Assembly: GCA_943913645.1 (NCBI GenBank)
Contig: CALTYZ010000029.1
Span: 1-18,811, forward strand
Reading direction: 5' to 3'
DNA from: an uncultured Corynebacterium sp.
GTDB lineage: Bacteria > Actinomycetota > Actinomycetes > Mycobacteriales > Mycobacteriaceae
DNA length: 18,811 bases
In this document: positions 14,084-18,811 of the stretch, in pieces
Position numbering within the stretch: the first letter of the stretch is position 1
How the letters are laid out: each line of letters starts with the position of its first letter
Translations under genes and position numbers: made by a program
The notes under the pieces: generated by a model
Told to the model about the DNA's origin: nothing
The model's database searches: none
Seen by the model: only the letters and a program-made list of their open reading frames with translations

Positions 14084-14115
14084 CATACGAATTGCAAAGG
14101 GATGGTGCGTACCGC

Positions 14116-14143
14116 CTGTGGATAATGAAAAATTTCTCCACAG
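14116..14143. promoter_or_regulatory. Paired inverted DnaA-box-like sites upstream of ssb
   Basis: 14117-14125 read on the minus strand is TTATCCACA, a perfect E. coli-type DnaA box. 14134-14142 on the plus strand is TTCTCCACA, one mismatch from it. The two point toward each other inside a 7-bp inverted repeat (CTGTGGA/TCCACAG) with an AT-rich 14-base middle. They lie between the ctiP stop and ssb. A ctiP terminator is an alternative reading of the hairpin. Confidence 0.45.
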
Positions 14144-14161
14144 CTAGGTGTCAAACAGCAG

Positions 14162-16186
14162 CTAGGAACGGTTGTACTGGGCCAGCATTTCGTTGTACCG
14201 CCGCCACTCCTCGTCGTCCGTCTCCTCCGCAATACGGTCAACTTCGCGTGACTCAGCTTGATCCTCAACCAACCACTGGCGAAACAGCACACCGAACACA
14301 ATCACCAGCGGAAACGACCCAGCTGCCCAAGCAACACCGCCCCCAACCTTTTGATCCGCCAGCAAGTCCGGGTTCCACGGCAGCTCCAATGACTGGTAGA
14401 ACGACTCAGCCATGACAATATTGAGCTGCATCAGGTAGACGCCCATGAACAGGTGAATCGGCATCGACACCCACAACCAGGCAAGGCGCACCTTCGCATC
14501 TGCACGCGGCACAATCTCATCGGGGCCAATCAACTCCCAAAAATAGAAGTAGCCCGACACTAAAAACACCGCGTTCATGATCACGTGGCCCGCATGCTCC
14601 GAGATCATCAACTCGTAAAGCGGGATGAACACATACAGCACATAAAAGAAAACAATGAACTGCGCAAGACTAATGGGTGGATAAGTGATGACCTGGATAA
14701 ACCTGCTGCGCTGGAAACTTTCCGCCCACATGCGCGGGTTGAACTCGCCCGCCGGATACGCCGCGCGCACCAAGGTCAGCGGCGCACCGAGGACAAGAAA
14801 CACCGGCACCGCCATAGACAAGATCATGTGCACCGTCATATGCGCTGAGTACGCCGCCGGCATATGCATACCAAGCCGCGACGACAATGTGATCACAATC
14901 GTGGCACAGCCAAGGAGCCACCACACCGTGCGCGATGTGCGCCACCCCGACACCCGGCGCACCAAATGCAAGTAGTACACCGCTAAGAGAATGGCAACCA
15001 CGCTGAACAGCAACTCAAAGCGCCACAAGGTGAGCCAATTCGTCCACGTCAATCGCTCGGTGAGGTTGTAGCCCATCTGCACCTGCATCTGGCTCAGGTT
15101 CGGCTCGCGCGGCGGCGGGGGCGGGGTGCGCCCAAGGGTGGCCGCCAGCCCCGACACCGCCGCCATCACGCCGACCTCCACCGCAGCAAGCCGGGTAAAC
15201 GCACGCGGATCGCGGCCTAGTGCCGGAATGGTGACACTGCGGTGCCAGTACCCAAACCCACCAAGCACCACCAGCCCCACCACCTTGGCGATGAGCACCC
15301 AGCCATAGTTGTACTGGGTCAGATCGGGCAATTGCACCCGTATCGCCGCGTTGATCACCCCAGAGATGAGCATGGCAACAAACGCGAACAACGCGATGCG
15401 CGAGTACCGACGCACCGCCGGTTCCAACCCCGGCCCTAACCTGCGCCCATGTGCGACCAGGGCCATCAAGGCGCCGACCCACACCATCATGAACACCAGG
15501 TGCCAGATAAAAGAGTTCGTGCCGTAGTCGTGATTACCACCAGTCGCCGAGTGCCCAGTCAGGGCTAGTGGCAGGATCGACACCACCGCGCCAATGAGCA
15601 ATGCAACCTGTGGCCACCAGTGCGAGGCGATAAGCCCGCACACCGCCACCACTCCGGCAAATACCGCGACGAGCAACCACACCTGTGCATCTTGCACCTG
15701 CTCAATTGCCGTAGACCACGCACTCGGCTGGAACAAGACGGTGGTCAGGGGTTGGCCTGAGACGTCGGAAAGCACAAGCGGAATCATCGCGATGCCAACA
15801 AGCGCTAGCCCCGCCGACGCCCACGCCCCGGTGCGCGCGGCGATGTGGCCATCGACTGTGAGCAGCGCACCGTTGAGAGCGAAACCGTCTGGATCATCGC
15901 CGTTTAAATCATCACCGGCAAGCCTCGGCGGAATCAAAAATGCGGAAAACAAAAACGACCCGACCGCAAGCGCCGACAACATCCACCCCGCCCCACGCAA
16001 CGCCGGTAAGCCAAAGGTGGTGGGCACGCCCGGGTCTGGAATGCCCAGCGCTGCCAACGATTCCCCCACAAAGGCCTGGGAAACCGTACCGGCAAGCACA
16101 CCCGCAAGCACGATCATGGCGAAGTAGAACGGCCATGCCACCCGCACTGCCCGCGTAGGTTTCGGAGTGTTGATGCGCTCAGACAT
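14162..16186 (-). CDS. ctiP: CopD-CtaG fusion, copper transport and insertion protein for cytochrome oxidase
   Basis: A polytopic membrane protein of 674 residues with at least a dozen hydrophobic helices. The N-terminal half (to about 360) is CopD-like copper-resistance membrane sequence (SFIWHLVFMMVWVGALMAL, NYGWVLIAKVVGLVVLGG). The C-terminal half (about 385-650) is a caa3/CtaG assembly domain with the His/Met-rich MHMPAAYSAHMTVHM near 436-450. The fusion is typical of Actinobacteria: M. tuberculosis Rv0102 and C. glutamicum CtiP, which is needed for copper insertion into cytochrome aa3. A charged cytoplasmic tail ends it. ATG 16186 is preferred over ATG 16192: TAGGGT lies exactly 7 bases before it, serving as a leaderless -10, and the AGGG within it could also act as a ribosome site. 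The promoter region is shared with divergent tRNA-Arg. Confidence 0.9.
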   Translation of the reverse strand: MSERINTPKPTRAVRVAWPFYFAMIVLAGVLAGTVSQAFVGESLAALGIPDPGVPTTFGLPALRGAGWMLSALAVGSFLFSAFLIPPRLAGDDLNGDDPDGFALNGALLTVDGHIAARTGAWASAGLALVGIAMIPLVLSDVSGQPLTTVLFQPSAWSTAIEQVQDAQVWLLVAVFAGVVAVCGLIASHWWPQVALLIGAVVSILPLALTGHSATGGNHDYGTNSFIWHLVFMMVWVGALMALVAHGRRLGPGLEPAVRRYSRIALFAFVAMLISGVINAAIRVQLPDLTQYNYGWVLIAKVVGLVVLGGFGYWHRSVTIPALGRDPRAFTRLAAVEVGVMAAVSGLAATLGRTPPPPPREPNLSQMQVQMGYNLTERLTWTNWLTLWRFELLFSVVAILLAVYYLHLVRRVSGWRTSRTVWWLLGCATIVITLSSRLGMHMPAAYSAHMTVHMILSMAVPVFLVLGAPLTLVRAAYPAGEFNPRMWAESFQRSRFIQVITYPPISLAQFIVFFYVLYVFIPLYELMISEHAGHVIMNAVFLVSGYFYFWELIGPDEIVPRADAKVRLAWLWVSMPIHLFMGVYLMQLNIVMAESFYQSLELPWNPDLLADQKVGGGVAWAAGSFPLVIVFGVLFRQWLVEDQAESREVDRIAEETDDEEWRRYNEMLAQYNRS

Positions 16187-16193
16187 GGCCATT

Positions 16194-16199
16194 ACCCTA
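16194..16199 (-). promoter_or_regulatory. Leaderless -10 of ctiP
   Basis: TAGGGT on the minus strand, 7 bases before ATG 16186. This favours that start over the ATG two codons upstream, which would leave only one base between the hexamer and the start codon. Confidence 0.4.
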
Positions 16200-16267
16200 C
16201 TGCGCTACAATGCTTGCTGGGTTTTTCACCGAGGCAAGCTCTACATCTGCCTTTGTGTGACCCATCT

Positions 16268-16341
16268 GCCTCCATAGCTCAGTGGATTAGAGCAACCGGC
16301 TTCTACCCGGTGTGTCGCGGGTTCGAGTCCTGCTGGGGGCG
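16268..16341 (+). tRNA. tRNA-Arg(UCU)
   Basis: A complete 74-base cloverleaf: acceptor GCCTCCA pairs with TGGGGGC (one T-G pair), the D-arm reads GCTC...GAGC, and the anticodon arm ACCGG/CCGGT has loop CTTCTAC, giving anticodon UCU. The T-arm is GCGGG/CCTGC (one G-T pair) around TTCGAGT, and the discriminator is G. CCA is not encoded. Its promoter is not obvious; TACAAT at 16206-16211 is a candidate -10. Confidence 0.95.
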
Positions 16342-16354
16342 CTAATTTTGCCCG

Positions 16355-16389
16355 TTTGCCGCTATCACTACCCGCGTGATAGCGGCAAA
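16355..16389. terminator. 14-bp perfect inverted repeat after tRNA-Arg
   Basis: TTTGCCGCTATCAC (16355-16368) and its exact complement (16376-16389) enclose a 7-base loop, TACCCGC. It begins 14 bases after the tRNA. The most likely role is terminator of the tRNA-Arg transcript, although no T-tract follows. An operator for the next two genes is possible. TTTTGCCC at 16346-16353 partly repeats the left arm. Confidence 0.55.
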
Positions 16390-16447
16390 ACACAGGTGTG
16401 ACCTGGCAACCAATCATGGTCCATCGTTTTCCACCCAGGAAACCATT

Positions 16448-16891
16448 ATGCTTTCAGGCATGGAAAGCAAAGAGGCGCGCGCTGCGCTCGACGCGGTGCG
16501 CGAGGTTGAAAACCGCGCATCCGACCTCGCCGATACGCCTGTGCCCTGGGCAGGCATCGTGGTGTCCGGGTTGCTGCTTGCTGGGGCGTTCTACCTCAAC
16601 AGCGAACGCTCAGCCTGGATGTTCCTCCCACTGCTGGGGTTCGGCGCAGCCGTTGCAGTCAATGAGTTTGCCCACCGCGCTGCCGTTCGCCAGTCGTGGA
16701 AGCAGGAGGTCAAACCCGACCCGCAGGTTGGTTGGAAAACAGTTGCGATCACGATTGGTGCCTACACCCTTGGGTATCTCGCGATGCGGGTGCTCGCTGA
16801 GGCACCCACTAGTGTGGCCGCGGCCGTCAGCGTGGCACTCGGGGTGGCGTGGGTGCTGTTCTACGGCCTGACATGGAGGCGGTTCCATTGA
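16448..16891 (+). CDS. Small integral membrane protein of unknown function
   Basis: 147 residues with a charged helical N-terminus (1-32) and four hydrophobic segments at about 33-50, 56-73, 97-115 and 121-141, split by a cytoplasmic-looking basic loop (RQSWKQEVKPD). I recognise no named family. Small membrane proteins of this kind are often paired with PF13601-type winged-helix proteins in actinobacteria (recalled, not checked). The ATG at 16448 has AGGA at 16437-16440 seven bases upstream; the second ATG (16460) lacks this spacing. The next gene overlaps its stop codon. Confidence 0.82.
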   Translation: MLSGMESKEARAALDAVREVENRASDLADTPVPWAGIVVSGLLLAGAFYLNSERSAWMFLPLLGFGAAVAVNEFAHRAAVRQSWKQEVKPDPQVGWKTVAITIGAYTLGYLAMRVLAEAPTSVAAAVSVALGVAWVLFYGLTWRRFH

Positions 16892-17226
16892 GCCAAACAA
16901 ACACGCCACCAGACCCAGCCCCCAAACTCGATCCGCTGATCCATCCGATCAACAGGTTGAAGATTTGTGCCGCACTGCTGGCCAGCGGCGCGGTAGAGGG
17001 CACCACCCGCCGGGAAATGAAGTTCGCTTCTTTGCAAGACATCACCGAACTTTCCGCCTCCACACTGTCAAAGCAGCTCACCGCCTTAGAACAGCAGGGC
17101 TACATCACACGCTTTCGCGAGTACGGCACAAGCCGGGATAAGGACGTGGTGTGGGTCATGCTCACACGCGCCGGCCAAAGCGCCTACGAAGGCCATCTCG
17201 CCGCGCTGCACGACATCGCCGAGTAG
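16888..17226 (+). CDS. Winged-helix DNA-binding regulator (MarR/PF13601-like)
   Basis: 112 residues from a TTG start that overlaps the TGA of the previous gene (bases TTGA). GGAGG at 16875-16879 is 8 bases before TTG, whereas the in-frame ATG at 16873 has no ribosome site; TTG is therefore preferred. Residues 20-112 form a compact winged helix: INRLKICAALL helix, MKFASLQDITELSASTLSKQLTALEQQGYI as helix-turn-helix, and a wing through FREYGTSRDKDVVWVMLT. The pattern fits the short MarR-like PF13601 group. Overlap with the membrane protein gene suggests coupled synthesis and a common function, perhaps membrane-linked sensing. The ligand and targets are unknown. Confidence 0.85.
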   Translation: MSQTNTPPDPAPKLDPLIHPINRLKICAALLASGAVEGTTRREMKFASLQDITELSASTLSKQLTALEQQGYITRFREYGTSRDKDVVWVMLTRAGQSAYEGHLAALHDIAE

Positions 17227-17258
17227 TAGGCGTAATCCCCACATTCATTTGCTGGCGG

Positions 17259-17264
17259 TAACCT
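17259..17264 (+). promoter_or_regulatory. Leaderless -10 of cmrA
   Basis: TAACCT, 7 bases before the cmrA ATG, with no ribosome site between. It lies in the 45-base gap after the winged-helix gene. Confidence 0.5.
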
Positions 17265-17271
17265 AATCACC

Positions 17272-18087
17272 ATGAGTTTTCCCCAGCCCTCCATCGGGTC
17301 GTATGCACTCATTACTGGAGCATCCCAAGGCATTGGTGAGGCAATCGCCCGCCAGCTCGCGGCGGCAGGCCACAACCTGATCCTCGTTGCCCGGCGCGAA
17401 GAGGTACTCATGCGCATCGCCACTGAGCTAGCTAGCCGGCATGGAGTTGAGGTGGAAGTTTTCGCCGCTGACCTGGCTAGCAGCGCGGATCAGAGCGCGC
17501 TTATCAACCATATCCACAACCGCACGATCAGCATTTGCGTCAACTCTGCTGGGATCGCCTCGTTCGGCCCGTTCATGCAAGCAGACTGGGACTATGAGAC
17601 AAACCAGTTCAATCTGAATGCCACCGCAGTATTTCGCATCACCAAGGCGGTGCTCGACCAGATGGTGCCGCGCGGTCAGGGCGCACTGTGCAATGTCGGC
17701 TCCGCTGCGGGCAACTCGCCTATCCCCAACAACGCGACGTACGTGTTCACCAAAGCAGGCGTGAACACGTTTACAGAGTCACTGCACTACGAACTCAAGC
17801 CCACCGGTGTTCACTGCACATTGCTCGCACCGGGGCCAGTGCGCGACGCGGAGGTGGCTGATGAGGATGAGACGATCGTCGATAAGCTTGTGCCCGATTT
17901 CTTATGGACGACCTATGAATCGTGCGCGACGGACACGCTTCGGGCAATGCGCAAAAACAAGCGGCGTGTGGTGCCAGGGCCACTGTCAAAGGCGATGGAT
18001 GTCATTTCCACCTATGCTCCGCGCGGCTCACTTGCACCACTGCTGGGATCGTTCTACGCCAAGATGGGAGAGGAACAGCATGTCTGA
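17272..18087 (+). CDS. cmrA: Short-chain dehydrogenase, mycolate reductase CmrA
   Basis: NADPH-type short-chain dehydrogenase, 271 residues. Visible are the Rossmann motif TGASQGIG (15-22), an NSAG motif (91-94), catalytic S144, Y157 and K161 (YVFTK), and N114. The length and position upstream of orn match M. tuberculosis Rv2509 and its corynebacterial counterpart CmrA, which reduces the 3-oxo group of freshly condensed mycolate to give the mature mycolic motif before or with its attachment to trehalose and arabinogalactan. SDR sequence alone would not fix the substrate; neighbourhood carries much of this call. The C-terminal region (about 190-271) with basic KNKRRVVPG is longer than in minimal SDRs. 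The mRNA is probably leaderless. orn begins inside its last codons. Confidence 0.85.
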   Translation: MSFPQPSIGSYALITGASQGIGEAIARQLAAAGHNLILVARREEVLMRIATELASRHGVEVEVFAADLASSADQSALINHIHNRTISICVNSAGIASFGPFMQADWDYETNQFNLNATAVFRITKAVLDQMVPRGQGALCNVGSAAGNSPIPNNATYVFTKAGVNTFTESLHYELKPTGVHCTLLAPGPVRDAEVADEDETIVDKLVPDFLWTTYESCATDTLRAMRKNKRRVVPGPLSKAMDVISTYAPRGSLAPLLGSFYAKMGEEQHV

Positions 18088-18712
18088 GCTGGCACAACGC
18101 GATAACCGCATTGTGTGGATCGACCTGGAGATGACCGGGTTGGACCCACACCGCCACGTCATTGTTGAAGTTGCGGCACTTATCACTGACGCTGAGCTGA
18201 ATATTCTCGACGGCGCGATCGACCTGGTCGTCCACGCCACCCCCGAGCAACTCGCCGAAATGGACCAGGTGGTGACAAAGATGCACAGTGACAATGGTCT
18301 CGTCACCGCCATTGAAGCGTCCACCCTGAGCATCACTGACGCACAGGACGCAGTGCTCGCGCTCATTGAACGCCACTGCGACCCAGCCCACCCTGCCCCG
18401 CTGGCCGGCAACTCCATCGCCACCGACCGCGCATTCATCCGCGCCCACATGCCGCGGGTTGACCAGGCGCTGCACTACCGGATGATTGATGTTTCCACCG
18501 TGAAGGAACTCACACGCCGGTGGTTTCCCCGTGCCTATCAAAACCAGCCGCCAAAAGGCATGGCGCACCGCGCGCTTGCCGACATTGTGGAGTCGATTCA
18601 GGAACTGGATTACTACCGTCGTTGCGTGTTCACCGCCGCGCCGGGGCCTGATGCAGATACGGCCCGCACCGCCGCAACGGAGGCGCACGAGGCCTACCGG
18701 CGGTTTTTGTAA
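18080..18712 (+). CDS. orn: Oligoribonuclease (DEDDh 3'-5' exoribonuclease)
   Basis: Degrades 2- to 5-base RNA fragments, including pGpG from c-di-GMP, to mononucleotides; 210 residues, a little longer than the E. coli enzyme owing to a C-terminal extension. The DEDDh set is complete: D15 and E17 in WIDLEMTGLD, D116 in NSIATDRAFI, H163 and D168 in GMAHRALADI. YRMIDVSTVKELTRRWFP is a family hallmark. The ATG overlaps the cmrA end by 8 bases, with GGGAGAGG (18066-18073) six bases upstream inside cmrA, so the two are co-transcribed. tRNA-His follows, as in M. tuberculosis after Rv2511. Confidence 0.96.
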   Translation: MSELAQRDNRIVWIDLEMTGLDPHRHVIVEVAALITDAELNILDGAIDLVVHATPEQLAEMDQVVTKMHSDNGLVTAIEASTLSITDAQDAVLALIERHCDPAHPAPLAGNSIATDRAFIRAHMPRVDQALHYRMIDVSTVKELTRRWFPRAYQNQPPKGMAHRALADIVESIQELDYYRRCVFTAAPGPDADTARTAATEAHEAYRRFL

Positions 18713-18734
18713 ACGCCGGGCACCGTACTAGAGT
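18707..18734 (+). promoter_or_regulatory. Candidate promoter of tRNA-His
   Basis: TTGTAA (18707-18712) overlaps the orn stop; a 16-base spacer leads to TAGAGT (18729-18734), 27 bases before the tRNA 5' end. Both hexamers fit a sigma-A promoter. Confidence 0.45.
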
Positions 18735-18761
18735 GGGTCCCGCTGTTTAAAAACGGTGATG

Positions 18762-18811
18762 GTGGCTGTAGTTCAGCTGGTAGAGCACCAGGTTGTGATC
18801 CTGGGTGTCGC
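18762..18811 (+). tRNA. tRNA-His(GUG), 3' part beyond window edge
   Basis: Acceptor strand GTGGCTG, TA, D-arm GTTC/GAGC, then anticodon stem CCAGG/CCTGG with loop TTGTGAT give anticodon GUG. The base before, G18761, would be the encoded G-1 expected for tRNA-His. The window ends in the variable loop/T-arm, so the 3' acceptor strand is not visible. Confidence 0.92.

Noticed and set aside
14050..14100. LexA/SOS box upstream of ssb
   Set aside because: GAAC and CGAA fragments are present, but no full TCGAAC-N4-GTTCGA palindrome; mismatches fall in both half sites.
16268..16391. Prophage or island attachment site at tRNA-Arg
   Set aside because: No repeat of the tRNA 3' end, no integrase and no composition shift appear in the window.

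Overview
The window looks like chromosomal core sequence from a mycolic-acid actinobacterium, most likely a Corynebacterium. It is GC-rich with GTG and TTG starts. It carries several lineage markers: a CmrA-type mycolate reductase, an Rv2466c-type mycothiol-dependent nitroreductase, a CopD-CtaG fusion resembling corynebacterial CtiP, and a Corynebacterium-type MetB. The species cannot be fixed from the sequence alone. I see no IS element, prophage, CRISPR array or clear island.

Layout. Positions 1-51 hold the 5' part of tRNA-Gly(UCC) on the minus strand. 179-973 is an unrecognised membrane-anchored protein with a Gly/Asp/Phe tail, closed by a hairpin. 1081-4129 is an operon of etfB, etfA and a b-type cytochrome whose N-terminus carries a duplicated 17-residue motif. 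On the minus strand follow rpiB (4407-4880), a small lipoprotein (4918-5505) and the nitroreductase (5597-6226). Divergent from these is pepN (6345-8741), which meets metB (minus, to 9913) tail to tail with overlapping stop codons. glbO (9988-10425) diverges from metB across 74 bases that hold a McbR-like operator. A minus-strand block covers 10427-14026: a conserved protein of unknown function, an acyl-CoA thioesterase, ettA and a second ssb gene. ctiP (14162-16186, minus) comes next, then tRNA-Arg(UCU), a small membrane protein coupled to a winged-helix regulator, cmrA overlapping orn, and the start of tRNA-His(GUG).

From recall, much of the order (rpiB, Rv2466c, pepN, glbO, Rv2474c, Rv2475c, ettA, ssb-like) matches M. 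tuberculosis Rv2465c-Rv2478c. The cmrA, orn, tRNA-His order matches the Rv2509-Rv2511-hisT neighbourhood. This supports many of the functional calls. metB and the lipoprotein are extra here, and the large gdh gene found between ettA and the thioesterase in Mtb is absent.

The most striking structural signal is a uniform promoter-start architecture. Six genes (rpiB, the lipoprotein, pepN, glbO, ctiP, cmrA) have a TANNNT -10 hexamer exactly 7 bases before the start codon. Five of them lack a Shine-Dalgarno (in ctiP one overlaps the -10), which is the signature of leaderless mRNA. Most of the other genes have a clear Shine-Dalgarno. Other points of interest are the duplicated RRGLPR..GGEPWPP motif on the cytochrome next to ETF, and paired inverted DnaA-box-like sites upstream of the second ssb. 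I did not find a clearly novel multi-gene system; the etf-cytochrome operon is the best candidate for undescribed biochemistry.
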